The notes: generated by a model not told the origin, from the letters alone. Counted from the first letter of the stretch, positions 7,804 to 17,297 are shown. The stretch is 62,642 bases of DNA from Nitrospira sp. bin75 (GCA_002238765.1 MPMZ01000011.1:1-62642); one strand, 5' to 3'. Numbers and translations are program-made.

Positions 7804-8826
7804 TTGTTAAAATGTGTGAACGTGTCTCCTTTGGACCAGAACGCTTACGTAAAAAAAGTTTCACTCCGTGAAGGGGTCGATCTTTCCAACCTGTTCGGCC
7901 CGAGAGACCTGCATCTCCGGTTGATCGAAGACGGCCTGCACGTGCGCGTGTCGGCCCGCGGCAATGAAGTGACCCTGGAAGGGCCGTCTGAAGCGGTCGG
8001 GCAGGCCGAAGGGCTGCTGTGTGAACTGGCTGAACGCACGATCGGCCGGCGCCAGATACAATCGGAAGACGTCACCAGAGCCCTCAAGGCGGCGGAAGCG
8101 AACCAACCCGAAACGTCTGCCTCCCTGGAGACGGCGCACATTCTTACGCCCAAGGGGTGGGTGGTTCCGAAAACCCCCTCACAGCAGATCTATCTCGAAG
8201 CCATCCGGCAACATGACCTCGTGATCGGCATTGGTCCGGCGGGAACGGGGAAGACGTATATGGCCATGGCCATGGCCCTGGCGGCGCTGACGAAAAAGGA
8301 AGTGCAACGGATCGTCCTGGCCCGACCGGCCGTGGAGGCCGGTGAGCGATTGGGCTTTCTCCCGGGCGATATGTTCGCCAAGGTGCATCCGTACCTGCGT
8401 CCTTTGTATGATGCCTTGTATGCCATGATGGATATGGACCGGGCGAATCGCCTGATCGAACGCGGGGACATCGAAATGGCGCCCTTGGCGTTTATGCGGG
8501 GCCGGACCCTGAACGATGCGTTCGTCATTCTGGATGAAGCCCAAAATGCCACGGCGGAACAGATGAAAATGTTTCTCACGCGGTTGGGATTTAATTCCAA
8601 AGCCGTGGTGACGGGGGATATTACGCAAGTCGATTTGCCGCCCGATCGCCAGTCGGGGTTGATTCAGATTTCGGAAATTCTGCGACACGTGGACGGGATC
8701 AAATTCGTGTATTTTCAGGACAGTGACGTGGTCCGGCATCGATTGGTGCAAGAGATTATCAAGGCCTACAATCAACATGGAAATGGAACGGGCAAAGGTG
8801 GGGCTTCGGCGGCAACCGATGAATGA
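7804..8826 (+). CDS. phoH: PhoH-like ATPase
   Basis: A PhoH-family P-loop ATPase (also called YbeZ) thought to act with YbeY in ribosome or RNA metabolism. The N-terminal KH-like part (about 20-95) precedes the ATPase core: Walker A GPAGTGKT at about 144-151 and Walker B in AFVILDEAQNA. The start is uncertain: the listed start is TTG, and GTG codons at 7816 and 7822 are equally possible; none has a clear ribosome site. ybeY follows 68 bp downstream, the usual order. Confidence 0.9.
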   Translation: MLKCVNVSPLDQNAYVKKVSLREGVDLSNLFGPRDLHLRLIEDGLHVRVSARGNEVTLEGPSEAVGQAEGLLCELAERTIGRRQIQSEDVTRALKAAEANQPETSASLETAHILTPKGWVVPKTPSQQIYLEAIRQHDLVIGIGPAGTGKTYMAMAMALAALTKKEVQRIVLARPAVEAGERLGFLPGDMFAKVHPYLRPLYDALYAMMDMDRANRLIERGDIEMAPLAFMRGRTLNDAFVILDEAQNATAEQMKMFLTRLGFNSKAVVTGDITQVDLPPDRQSGLIQISEILRHVDGIKFVYFQDSDVVRHRLVQEIIKAYNQHGNGTGKGGASAATDE

Positions 8827-8893
8827 CCGTGACCGGGCAGTTCCCTCCATCAAGCCGGGTGAACGGGCTGTTCCCCGGACTCCGACGTGATTC

Positions 8894-9349
8894 GTGTCCG
8901 TCAGTATTCAATGTCGCGTGAACAGTGTGTCGGTACGTCAGGGGACGTTGCGTCGCGTCACCAGGAGACTCTTGCGGCTCCTTGACGAGGCCGAAGCCGA
9001 AGTCTGTATCGGGTTGGTCGGCGATACGAGGATGCGGCGGTTAAACCGGACGTATCGGAACCAGGATCGAACCACGGACGTCCTGGCGTTTGCGTATCGG
9101 GAAGCCCAAACCGGCGCGTCTCCCCTGCTCGGTGACGTCGTGATTTCGGTGCCCGCGGCCAGGCGCCAGGCAAAAGCGCGCAGCCATTCCCTGGATGAAG
9201 AAGTCCTGCGCTTGCTGATTCACGGAGTCCTGCATTTGGTCGGTTACGACCATGAGCGGAGCCAGTGGCAGGCCCGGCGGATGCGGCGAAAGGAAACCGA
9301 GTGTTTCGAAACATTCACCCCCCTGCCGTCGCTGGTGGTGGAGGCCTGA
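8894..9349 (+). CDS. ybeY: Endoribonuclease YbeY (rRNA maturation factor)
   Basis: A 151-residue metalloprotein needed for 16S rRNA 3' end maturation. The zinc motif HGVLHLVGYDHE (His110, His114, His120) is complete and is the family signature. An earlier conserved stretch, RTTDVLAFAYRE, is also present. The start used is GTG. Its place behind phoH is the standard neighbourhood. Confidence 0.93.
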   Translation: MSVSIQCRVNSVSVRQGTLRRVTRRLLRLLDEAEAEVCIGLVGDTRMRRLNRTYRNQDRTTDVLAFAYREAQTGASPLLGDVVISVPAARRQAKARSHSLDEEVLRLLIHGVLHLVGYDHERSQWQARRMRRKETECFETFTPLPSLVVEA

Positions 9350-9396
9350 TAAAGTGTCATTGGACTGCGTAACTGCCGCATCTTATGCGGCTCGTT

Positions 9397-9432
9397 CCTC
9401 CCCTTTGTAAGGGGAGGGTAGGTGGGGTAGAG
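9397..9432 (+). repeat. Family A repeat directly in front of ftsY
   Basis: CCCCTTTGTAAGGGG hairpin with the GTAGGTGGGGTAGAGC tail. The tail ends one base before the TTG start of ftsY, so the repeat forms the translation start region of this gene. Confidence 0.7.
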
Positions 9433-9433
9433 C

Positions 9434-10351
9434 TTGGGCTGGATTGATCGACTGAAAGAAGGATTGGGGAAAACGCGAACCGGCGTCCAGCGTTCATTGA
9501 GGCACTTGATGGGACGCGGCCTCGATCCCGAGGTGTTGGAGGAAGTCGAAGCGTCGCTGTTGGGAGCGGACGTCGGTGTGCGCACGGCGGATCGTTTGCT
9601 CGAACGGCTTCGGGCCACCGCGGGAGGCGACCCCCGGGAATCCATTCAGGAGTTGAAACGGGCGATGGCGGACATTCTGGCGTCCGTGGAATCCAAGCCG
9701 ATTGACGAACTTGTCCGAACGGGCCCCAAACCCTTCGTAATTTTGGCGGTGGGCGTCAATGGCGTGGGGAAAACCACGAGTATGGCGAAATTGGCCGGTC
9801 GCCTGCGCAAGCAGGGGTTGACCCCGCTCCTCGTCGCGGCGGATACCTTCCGGGCCGCGGCCATCGAACAGTTGGAAGTATGGGGCAAACGAATCGGGGC
9901 CGACGTGATCAAGCACCGGCAAGGAGCGGACCCGTCGGCCGTGGTGTTTGACGGGCTGGCGGCGGCCAAAGCCAGGGGCGTGGACGTCATGTTGATCGAC
10001 ACGGCCGGCCGGCTGCATACGAAAGTCAATTTAATGGATGAACTGAAAAAAATGAAACGGGTACTCGATCGTGAATATCCCGGGGCCCCGCATGAAGTGT
10101 TGCTCACGCTGGACGGCACCATCGGGCAAAATGCCGTGGCGCAGGCCAAACAATTTCACGAAGCCATCGGCGTCACGGGGTTGGCCCTCACAAAGTTGGA
10201 CGGCACGGCCAAAGGCGGGGTGGTGCTGGCTATTGCCGAGGAATTGGCCATCCCGGTGCGCTTGATCGGCATCGGCGAACAGGAAGAAGACTTGCAGGAC
10301 TTTCGCGCCCAAGCTTTCGCCGAGGCGCTGTTGGAGGTTCATCCCTCATGA
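9434..10351 (+). CDS. ftsY: Signal recognition particle receptor FtsY
   Basis: A 305-residue GTPase that receives SRP-bound ribosomes at the inner membrane. It consists of an N domain (about 1-95) and G domain with P-loop GVNGVGKTT (about 107-115), DTFRAAAIEQL, DTAGRLHTK and TKLDGTAKGG. It lacks the long acidic A domain found in E. coli FtsY. The start is a TTG abutting a family A repeat; no other start is nearer. The stop overlaps the following peptidase gene as ATGA, indicating coupling. Confidence 0.95.
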   Translation: MGWIDRLKEGLGKTRTGVQRSLRHLMGRGLDPEVLEEVEASLLGADVGVRTADRLLERLRATAGGDPRESIQELKRAMADILASVESKPIDELVRTGPKPFVILAVGVNGVGKTTSMAKLAGRLRKQGLTPLLVAADTFRAAAIEQLEVWGKRIGADVIKHRQGADPSAVVFDGLAAAKARGVDVMLIDTAGRLHTKVNLMDELKKMKRVLDREYPGAPHEVLLTLDGTIGQNAVAQAKQFHEAIGVTGLALTKLDGTAKGGVVLAIAEELAIPVRLIGIGEQEEDLQDFRAQAFAEALLEVHPS

Positions 10352-12477
10352 GGGCAGGCGTCGCGATCGCAGGCGCGTGGATCTTCAGTGGACTCATGAG
10401 CCTGACCGTGCAGGCTGCGGACGTCACCATCCGGCATCACGAGTTGCACGTTGAACTCCGGCCCGAAAGCCACACGATCATCGCCCGCGATACGATCCGG
10501 TTAACCGGTCATGGCGGGCAGGTGCTGCACCTACGATTGAACCCGGCATTGGAAATCGACGAAATCGTATTGGCGGATGCCGTGATCCCCTTTTGGGAAG
10601 AAGATTTGCCATCAGCCAAAAACAAGCTGGACGCGGGGACCCGCACCATCGACCTCCAGCTTCCGGAGGCGCTTCCTTCGTCAGACGAAATCCGCATACA
10701 CATATCCTATCGCGGTCGCATTCAGGACGCGCCCACGGCGTCGCCGGGCCTCCGGTTCGTGCGCCCGGATCGAACCCTGGGCTATATCGGAGCAGAAGGA
10801 ATCTATTTGACCTCGGAAACCTCCTGGTACCCTGAGATCCCCGGGTCGCTCGCCACGTTTCGCGTCACGGCCGTTGTCCCGGCGGGTTGGAGGGCGGTCA
10901 CGCATGGGCAAGAAGTTTCGTTCACCGAAGGGGAAACCACGGCCACGTCCGAGTGGAACGTGCGCGCCCGGACCGAAGCTCTGACGTTGGCGGCCAATCG
11001 ATTCGTGAAACGGGCGTCCCGGTGGAATGGAATCGAAATCGCGGCGTACGTCTTTCCCGAAGACGAGCCCGTCGCCGATCAGTACGTGGAAGCCACAACG
11101 CACTATCTCGAATGGTACACGAACCTGCTCGGCCCGTATCCCTTTCCCAAGTTCGCGGTCGTGGAAAATTTCTTTCCCAGCGGTATCGGACTGCCGTCCT
11201 TCACGTTGCTGGGCAGCCGGGTGATGAAGCGAGGCTATACCCAACCCTATTCCCTGGGGCATGAGGTCGTGCATTCGTGGCTCGGGAACTCGGTGCATAA
11301 TCATTTCGGAATGGGCAATTGGGTGGAGGGGCTGACGACCTATCTCGCCAACTACTATTACGACGAACGGACGGAAGGTGAGGACACGGCGCGCGCGCAT
11401 CGCAAACGGATGCTCATGGAATACAACTTGTACGTGCAGCCGGCCGACGACTATCCGGTAGCGGACTTTCATCATAAGGAGACCCGCGTGGATAACGCGA
11501 TCGGATACCAGAAGACCGCCCTGGTGTTTCACATGCTGCGGCGCGAACTCGGCGACCGGAACTTCTTCCGGGCTATTCGGGCGTTGATCGCCAGCTATTC
11601 GGGCGGGTATGCCGATTGGCCTCAGCTCCGGCGGGTCTTTGAAGATGCGTCGGGAAAGGAGTTGTCCTGGTTCTTCGACCAATGGGTGCACGGAAGAGGA
11701 ACACTGCATCTCCGGATTGCACAAGCCCACGTCGAACGCGATCCCCGAACGGGCTATTGGGTGTCCCTGACAGTCAAGCAAGAGGGGACGGCCTATCGCC
11801 TGGGCGTCCCCGTGGTGGTGCAGTTGGCACAGGGCGAGTATCCCACCCGGGTGGATATTCGGGGAAACGCGCAAACCATGGCCCTGTGGGTTCCGGCCAA
11901 ACCCATGCGGGTGCAACTCGATCCGGCGTATGACACCTTTCGACGGCTCGACCGGCAAGCCATGAGTCCGATCCTCAATGCCTGGGTCACGGATCAACGT
12001 CGAGCCGTGCTGTTGTCTTCGACCACGCCCGACCCTGAGCGGGAGGGTTTGCAGCCGGCGATTGACCGCATCCGATCGCAACATGACGACACGGCATGGC
12101 TGGATGAACGGGCCGCCTTGATCGGGCCGCAGTCGGTGCTGGCCATGGGGCTTCCCCAAACCAACCCATGGGTCGGTAGAATCCTTGAATGGTGCGGGCC
12201 GGAGGTCAGGCTGCAGGAACAGAGCATCACGATTCAGGGGACCACGTACTCGGGGGATCACGTGGCCGTGCTGGTCAATTGCGCCAATCCCGACCATCCC
12301 GGACACGTGGGCACGGTCTTCTTCGGATTTTCCCCCAACGCCGTTCGCGGGCTGTCCCGGCTGTTGTTTTTTTATGGATGGGATAGCTATCTTGTGTTCG
12401 AAAACAGAAAGGTCGTAGCGCGCGGTTCATTCGATCCACCAATGAATGATCTGACCGTCACGTTACACGAACCTTAA
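10348..12477 (+). CDS. Secreted M1-type zinc aminopeptidase
   Basis: A 709-residue protein with a signal peptide (MRAGVAIAGAWIFSGLMSL, cleavage near VQA-AD). The zinc site is HEVVH at about 305-309, with the third ligand Glu in GNWVEGLTTY at about 327. The spacing between second His and Glu is 17 residues, one fewer than in classic M1 enzymes. GYQKTALVFHMLRRELGD later fits the family's helical domain. The C-terminal 150 residues are unlike standard M1 domains. It is coupled to ftsY by a 4-bp overlap. A periplasmic peptidase role is likely; the substrate is unknown. Confidence 0.8.
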   Translation: MRAGVAIAGAWIFSGLMSLTVQAADVTIRHHELHVELRPESHTIIARDTIRLTGHGGQVLHLRLNPALEIDEIVLADAVIPFWEEDLPSAKNKLDAGTRTIDLQLPEALPSSDEIRIHISYRGRIQDAPTASPGLRFVRPDRTLGYIGAEGIYLTSETSWYPEIPGSLATFRVTAVVPAGWRAVTHGQEVSFTEGETTATSEWNVRARTEALTLAANRFVKRASRWNGIEIAAYVFPEDEPVADQYVEATTHYLEWYTNLLGPYPFPKFAVVENFFPSGIGLPSFTLLGSRVMKRGYTQPYSLGHEVVHSWLGNSVHNHFGMGNWVEGLTTYLANYYYDERTEGEDTARAHRKRMLMEYNLYVQPADDYPVADFHHKETRVDNAIGYQKTALVFHMLRRELGDRNFFRAIRALIASYSGGYADWPQLRRVFEDASGKELSWFFDQWVHGRGTLHLRIAQAHVERDPRTGYWVSLTVKQEGTAYRLGVPVVVQLAQGEYPTRVDIRGNAQTMALWVPAKPMRVQLDPAYDTFRRLDRQAMSPILNAWVTDQRRAVLLSSTTPDPEREGLQPAIDRIRSQHDDTAWLDERAALIGPQSVLAMGLPQTNPWVGRILEWCGPEVRLQEQSITIQGTTYSGDHVAVLVNCANPDHPGHVGTVFFGFSPNAVRGLSRLLFFYGWDSYLVFENRKVVARGSFDPPMNDLTVTLHEP

Positions 12478-12494
12478 CTTGTTATTTTTCTCCT

Positions 12495-12588
12495 TCTGTC
12501 ATCCCCGACCCGATCGGGGATCCAGTGTCTTTGCTTTTTGTCTTTATTCAGCCTCTCCCTTTGGGAGAGAGCTGGGGTGAGGGGGTGA
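12495..12588 (+). repeat. Family C repeat followed by family B repeat
   Basis: Family C unit GTCATCCCCGAC ... TCGGGGATCCAGTGTC, then family B unit CTCTCCCTTTGGGAGAG with the GCTGGGGTGAGGGGG tail. They fill the gap before the TolB-like gene. Confidence 0.65.
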
Positions 12589-12601
12589 ACCGAATCAACC
12601 A

Positions 12602-13714
12602 ATGAAAAAATCCAAGACATTTCTGTGCATGGGCCTGGTAACGCTGTCCGGTCTAATCTTGGCTGCAGGAACGCCGGCCTGGGCCGATGAACCGGCCGGT
12701 TCCGGCAAGGCCGAACGGCATCTACGCAACATCCGGCAACTGACCGCGGGCGGAAAAAATGCCGAAGCCTATTTTTCCTTTGACGGGTCGCGCCTGATTT
12801 TTCAATCCACCAAAGATCCGGCCAGCCAAACGCTCGGCGCGTGCTATCAGATATACGTGATGGATTTGGAGGGTGAAAATATCCACCGGGTGAGTACGGG
12901 ATACGGAACCACGACCTGCGGATACTTTTTCCCCGGCGGGCGGCGGGTCCTGTATTCCTCGACCCATTTGGCCGGGTTGCAATGTCCGCCCAAGCCCAAG
13001 CGGGGCCCCAAATATCGTTGGGTCCTGGATGACCATGATATTTTTTCCGCACGACTGGATGGCCGCGAACTCCAGCGTCTCACGTTTTCCCCCGGATACG
13101 ATGCGGAAGCCACCGTCTCGCCCAATGGAAGAAAAGTCGTGTTTACGTCGGTGCGGGACGGCGATATCGATCTGTATGCGATGAATATCGACGGAACCGG
13201 CGTCAAGCGGCTCACCGACGACGTGGGCTACGACGGCGGGGCGTTTTACTCTCCGGACAGCAAGCGGATCGTGTACCGGGCGCAGCACCCCAAAACGCCG
13301 GAGGAACGTGAGGCCTATCAAGAGTTACTCAGCCGGAATCTGGTGGAACCGGGGAACCTGGAACTGTTCGTCATGAACGCCGACGGGTCGGGCAAACAAC
13401 AGGTGACCCAAAACGGCGCTTCCAACTTCGCGCCCTATTTCCATCCCGACGGTCACCGGATCATCTTTGCGTCGAGCGGGCCTAATGCCGCTGAAGCAAA
13501 AGAGTCTGCCCAGAGCTTGTCGAAGGGCCGTCCATCGTTTCACCTCTATCTGGTCAACGACGACGGCACGGGGTTGGAACAAATCACCGTCGAAGGCCAC
13601 TTCAACAGCTTCCCCATGTTTTCCCCCAACGGCAAGCTGCTGGTCTGGGTCTCCGACCGAAACGCCAAAGAAAAAGGCGAATTCAACGTCTTCCTAGCCG
13701 ACTGGGTCCCCTGA
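12602..13714 (+). CDS. Secreted TolB-like beta-propeller (PD40) protein
   Basis: A 370-residue protein with a signal peptide (MKKSKTFLCMGLVTLSGLIL, cleavage near AWA-DE). Repeated blades of the TolB/PD40 type are visible: ISFxG-like turns such as AYFSFDGSRLIFQS, ATVSPNGRKVVFTSVRDGD, AFYSPDSKRIVYRA, PYFHPDGHRIIFAS and PMFSPNGKLLVWVSDRN. There is no N-terminal TolB D1 domain, so it is a TolB-like propeller rather than TolB itself. It probably binds a protein or glycan in the periplasm. No operon partner is seen downstream; a hairpin terminator candidate lies at 13810. Confidence 0.8.
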   Translation: MKKSKTFLCMGLVTLSGLILAAGTPAWADEPAGSGKAERHLRNIRQLTAGGKNAEAYFSFDGSRLIFQSTKDPASQTLGACYQIYVMDLEGENIHRVSTGYGTTTCGYFFPGGRRVLYSSTHLAGLQCPPKPKRGPKYRWVLDDHDIFSARLDGRELQRLTFSPGYDAEATVSPNGRKVVFTSVRDGDIDLYAMNIDGTGVKRLTDDVGYDGGAFYSPDSKRIVYRAQHPKTPEEREAYQELLSRNLVEPGNLELFVMNADGSGKQQVTQNGASNFAPYFHPDGHRIIFASSGPNAAEAKESAQSLSKGRPSFHLYLVNDDGTGLEQITVEGHFNSFPMFSPNGKLLVWVSDRNAKEKGEFNVFLADWVP

Positions 13715-13722
13715 AACCCTAT

Positions 13723-13793
13723 CTGTCATCCTCGACACCTGTCCCCGACGTTTGTAATCGGGGATCTAAATCGAGGATCCAGTGTCTTTGATC
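13723..13793 (+). repeat. Family C repeat nested inside another family C repeat
   Basis: Outer arms are GTCATCCTCGACA and AATCGAGGATCCAGTGTC. Between them lies a second unit, TGTCCCCGACGTTTGTAATC followed by GGGGATCT. The outer arms match the intact unit at 24041-24080. Confidence 0.6.
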
Positions 13794-13809
13794 TTTTGCA
13801 GTTGTAGCC

Positions 13810-13831
13810 GCGCGATCTCATCGCGCTTTTT
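13810..13831 (+). terminator. Hairpin followed by a T-run
   Basis: GCGCGAT-CTC-ATCGCGC (7-bp perfect stem) is followed by TTTTTATT. It lies downstream of the TolB-like gene and could end its transcript. The same 17-bp hairpin occurs in reverse at 35108-35124 without a T-run, so it may be a repeat that happens to work as a terminator. Confidence 0.5.
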
Positions 13832-14047
13832 ATTGCCCCGTAAATATCCGTTTATCGGTTGCCCAATAAAAGGGGCACAATCCCTGCGGCTCACCTGAAC
13901 TGGACGAAAGACCAAACCATACACTTCCTTGTGCAGGCAACAGGGGAGGCAATATAATAATTTATTGTCCATTTCCGTCATCAACAAGGCGGTTTGCTGC
14001 GACCTCTGGCTTTTTGAAATATTTCTGTGACAGTATGAGTCCTTGCG

Positions 14048-15256
14048 ATGAGACTGGATGATGCAGAGTTGGAAAGAATGATGAGTCAGGGTGAGAGTTT
14101 CCGCGTTGAATACAAGGAATCGCTGGACGGCAGCGCGTCGGTAGGCATCCAAGAGGCGGTTTGCGCATTTGCGAATGACTTGTCCGGTTCAGGTCAACCC
14201 GGTGTTGTTTTCGTTGGCGTTAAGAACAACGGTGAGCCGATCCGAATCGGCATTACCGACCAAATGTTGATTCAACTGAGCAGCATCAAGACGGACGGCA
14301 ACATCGTGCCCCCGCCTTCCATGCTGGTGGAAAAACGGACACTGAAAGGTGCGGATGTCGCGGTCATCACCGTGTTGCCTTCGGATTCCCCGCCTGTCCG
14401 ATACAAAGGCGACATTCACGTACGAATCAGCCCTCGAAAGGGAATTGCGACCGTGCAGGATGAACGCATTCTAAACGAGAAGCGGCGTGCTCACACGCTT
14501 CCGTTCGATATTCAACCCGTCCCTGGAGCGACGGTCTCCGACCTCAGTGTTCGCCGGTTTGACGAGGAATACCTTCCCAAGGCATTTAGCGCAGAGACCT
14601 TGGAAGCCAACGAGCGAAGCACAAATCAGCGCCTTGCCACGACCAAGATGATCGCCTCCGCGGAAGATCAGACGGCTACCGTACTTGGCCTTCTGGTGCT
14701 GGGCAAACAACCGCGAGACGTGATTCCCAATTCCTATATCCAGTTTCTGCGTATCGATGGGTCGGAATTATCGGATCCTATCGTCGACGATGAAACCATA
14801 GATGGAACGATTTTGGAGATATTGGGGCGCATCGACGACAAACTCAGAGCGCACATCAGTACGGGTGTTGACCTGACCGGTTCGGACAAGGAGCAGCGCA
14901 GATCCACCTACCCCCTCGCGGCGCTCCAACAGCTCATGCGCAATGCGGTGATGCACCGGGCCTATGAGGCCACAAATGCGCCCGTCCGAGTCACGTGGTT
15001 CAACGACCGCATCGAAATCCACAACCCGGGCGGCGCCTATGGAACCGTGACCAGGGAGAATTTCGGTCATCCCGGCGTGACCGACTATCGGAATCCAAAT
15101 TTGGCAGAGGCCATGAAGGTGATGGGGTATGTCCAACGGTTCGGTGTCGGTATCGCGACAGCCAAAAAGGAGTTGGAGAAAAATGGACATCCTGAACCAG
15201 AATTCGTCGTCGAAGACGCATTCGTACAGGTGACCATCCGTGGGCGCTCATCATGA
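14048..15256 (+). CDS. AlbA_2 (Schlafen-type) domain protein with C-terminal ATPase domain
   Basis: A 402-residue protein. The N-terminal AlbA_2 domain has ESFRVEYKESLDG and a GVVFVGVKNNGEPIRIGITD stretch, typical of Schlafen/AlbA_2 putative DNA-binding domains. The middle ends in LQQLMRNAVMHRAYEATNAP, and the C-terminus has IEIHNPGGAYG and GVGIATAKKELEKNGHPEPE, the pattern of the HATPase_c_4 module. Such proteins occur in accessory and defence loci. The stop overlaps the ParA-like gene as ATGA, so the two are coupled. A paralogue of the same architecture lies at 40042-41244. Confidence 0.75.
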   Translation: MRLDDAELERMMSQGESFRVEYKESLDGSASVGIQEAVCAFANDLSGSGQPGVVFVGVKNNGEPIRIGITDQMLIQLSSIKTDGNIVPPPSMLVEKRTLKGADVAVITVLPSDSPPVRYKGDIHVRISPRKGIATVQDERILNEKRRAHTLPFDIQPVPGATVSDLSVRRFDEEYLPKAFSAETLEANERSTNQRLATTKMIASAEDQTATVLGLLVLGKQPRDVIPNSYIQFLRIDGSELSDPIVDDETIDGTILEILGRIDDKLRAHISTGVDLTGSDKEQRRSTYPLAALQQLMRNAVMHRAYEATNAPVRVTWFNDRIEIHNPGGAYGTVTRENFGHPGVTDYRNPNLAEAMKVMGYVQRFGVGIATAKKELEKNGHPEPEFVVEDAFVQVTIRGRSS

Positions 15257-16290
15257 CGATTCCTGTTCTGACTTTCTTCAACAACAAGGGCGGTGTCGGA
15301 AAAACTTCTCTTGTCTACCATCTCGCCTGGATTTTGTCGCAAACTGGTCACCGAGTCCTCACCTGCGATCTGGACCCGCAAGCGAACCTGTCTGCCGCAT
15401 TTCTCGATGAAGAACAACTGGAAACGTTGTGGAAGGGAGAGAATGGGGATAAGGGCACGACCATTTTCAAATGCGTGCAACCGCTGTTGCAGGTCGGGGA
15501 TCTGCTCCCGCCAGCACTTCTGAAAATTACCCCGTCTTTGAGACTAATACCCGGCGACATGATGCTATCCGGCTTCGAGGATACGTTATCAGGCGAATGG
15601 CCGAAGTCGCTGGACTCTAGCAGCCTGTATCGGCCGTTTCGGATCCTCACGTCGTTTTGGACCGTGATGCAGAAGGGTGCGGAAGAGATGGACGCGACGG
15701 TCATTTTGGCTGATGTCGGCCCCAATCTTGGCGGTATCAATCGTTCCGCCCTGATCGCCACCGATCACGTCGTCGTTCCGCTCGGCGCCGATCTGTTTTC
15801 CCTCCAAGGCCTTCGCAACCTCGGGCCAACGCTGAGAAACTGGCGCAGGGAGTGGGAAAAAAGACGAGAACACTGGACGTCTCCGGAATTCAATTTGCCT
15901 GCGGGGAGAATGGAGCCGCTCGGGTATATCGTGCAACAGCATAGTGTCAGGCTCAGCCGTCCGGTCAAGGCGTATGACAGATGGGTCAACCAGATGCCGA
16001 AAGAGTACGCTGAAAATCTGCTCGATCGGAAAAACGGCCCGTTCCCCGCTTCTCCACAGGAAGACGAAAATTGTCTTGCAACCGTCAAGCATTACCGCAG
16101 CTTGGTTCCGATGGGACAAGAAAAACGCAAACCGATCTTCGATCTCACTGCGGCCGACGGCGCCATCGGTAGCCACGCTGCCTCGGCTATTGAGGCACGC
16201 CGGGACTTCCAAGCCTTGGCCAAGCTGATTACCGACAGAGCAGGGCTGATCCAAACGCGCCCGGAGACACCAGCACCTTTGTCGTCGTAG
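15253..16290 (+). CDS. ParA/Soj-like ATPase
   Basis: A 345-residue protein with the deviant Walker A motif NNKGGVGKTSL at about residues 10-20, CDLDPQANLSA after it, and LADVGPNLGGINRSAL as the switch/Walker B region. These define the ParA/MinD/Soj family. No parB gene or centromere-like sites are nearby, and its partner is instead the AlbA_2 gene it overlaps by 4 bp. A segregation role is therefore doubtful; an accessory role linked to the AlbA_2 protein is more likely, but that is inference. Confidence 0.75.
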   Translation: MTIPVLTFFNNKGGVGKTSLVYHLAWILSQTGHRVLTCDLDPQANLSAAFLDEEQLETLWKGENGDKGTTIFKCVQPLLQVGDLLPPALLKITPSLRLIPGDMMLSGFEDTLSGEWPKSLDSSSLYRPFRILTSFWTVMQKGAEEMDATVILADVGPNLGGINRSALIATDHVVVPLGADLFSLQGLRNLGPTLRNWRREWEKRREHWTSPEFNLPAGRMEPLGYIVQQHSVRLSRPVKAYDRWVNQMPKEYAENLLDRKNGPFPASPQEDENCLATVKHYRSLVPMGQEKRKPIFDLTAADGAIGSHAASAIEARRDFQALAKLITDRAGLIQTRPETPAPLSS

Positions 16291-16481
16291 CCCTCTCTCA
16301 TCGCGCTATCTTCCTCACTCCCGATATAGCGACCAAGCGCACCGCCGGAAAGCCACCCGCTCCGCGCGCTTGCAAAAGATTCGAAATGATCTACTTTCCC
16401 CCAGCCACCCCGGCAGATATAATTCTGCCAATCTCTCACTTTCGCTCTTACCCTCAATAGTGATGAAGGTCACACAGAATA

Positions 16482-17297
16482 ATGGACCGACCAATGCGCT
16501 CAGAACAGGCCATATTTGACGAACTCGCAACTGTTTGCAGTTCGAAAGGTTTTATCCACGCTATTGCGTTCCTCTACTTCCGCGACAATATGGTCCGCTT
16601 CAATGATGAACTCAGGGCTGAAGATATGGCTCACCTGTTCTCCGATACGCGCCTTATCCGTACAGAGATGACGACCCTGATTGGCCTCATGATGCGTGCG
16701 CCTATAGATTTTACGTTGCCGCCGCCCAAGGTCGTTTTCGGATATATTGAGCAAAGCGAGAAGTTGCTTCATGAACTGCATCAGGCAATGAGCGACGCTG
16801 GTGCGAAGAACATCACTCTGGAGAATTCCACGGAAGTGGGCGGCAATCCATTTACATCCGGTGGAGTTCTTCGCGAACCGATCTTTTATGGCGGAGAATC
16901 TGCTTATACCTTCCAGTATCGTGATTTAGCCTCTCGCAAATATAGAGCTGATGCGGCTTGGTTATTGCAAAACAAAAACATTGATATGGAAGTGGGCCGC
17001 GACGTTTGTCGCAATATTACGGCGCTATTGGACGAGAGACTCATTGAAACGCTCAAAAGTCTCCAAGACAAGCCACCACCGGAATGGACTGTCCTGCCGG
17101 GTTTCGTCTTTTCCTGTGATGAACTTGCGGCCTGCACGAGCTGTTCTCTCGAAAGTGTCAGGGCTGTCGTGGAGGCATTTACCCTGCCTGATGAAGAACC
17201 TAATGATACCTTCACATCACTGCACGCGTTCAATGCGGCTTATGCCTATCCTTTCATACGGAGAGGGACGGATGAGTTCCTCCTGTTACAATATTAA
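16482..17297 (+). CDS. N-terminal half of a NERD-like nuclease gene split by an in-frame stop
   Basis: A 271-residue reading frame ending QY-TAA at 17295-17297. The same frame continues after the stop as GISEALYETPFYWMCADKTY into the next feature, without a start signal between them. The join reads naturally as one protein of about 665 residues. This half is mostly helical, with no motif I can name. A nonsense change (for example TAT or TAC to TAA) or a sequencing error would explain it. It lies 190 bp after the ParA-like gene, on the same strand. Confidence 0.6.
   Translation: MDRPMRSEQAIFDELATVCSSKGFIHAIAFLYFRDNMVRFNDELRAEDMAHLFSDTRLIRTEMTTLIGLMMRAPIDFTLPPPKVVFGYIEQSEKLLHELHQAMSDAGAKNITLENSTEVGGNPFTSGGVLREPIFYGGESAYTFQYRDLASRKYRADAAWLLQNKNIDMEVGRDVCRNITALLDERLIETLKSLQDKPPPEWTVLPGFVFSCDELAACTSCSLESVRAVVEAFTLPDEEPNDTFTSLHAFNAAYAYPFIRRGTDEFLLLQY

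Noticed and set aside
10681-12306. A 541-codon open frame antisense to the M1-type peptidase gene
   Set aside because: Open only because of the G+C-rich codon pattern of the sense gene; the translation has no motif, and the sense strand has a complete enzyme.
15253-16290. Plasmid partition system based on the ParA-like gene
   Set aside because: No parB gene, no repeated centromere-like sites and no replication gene nearby.
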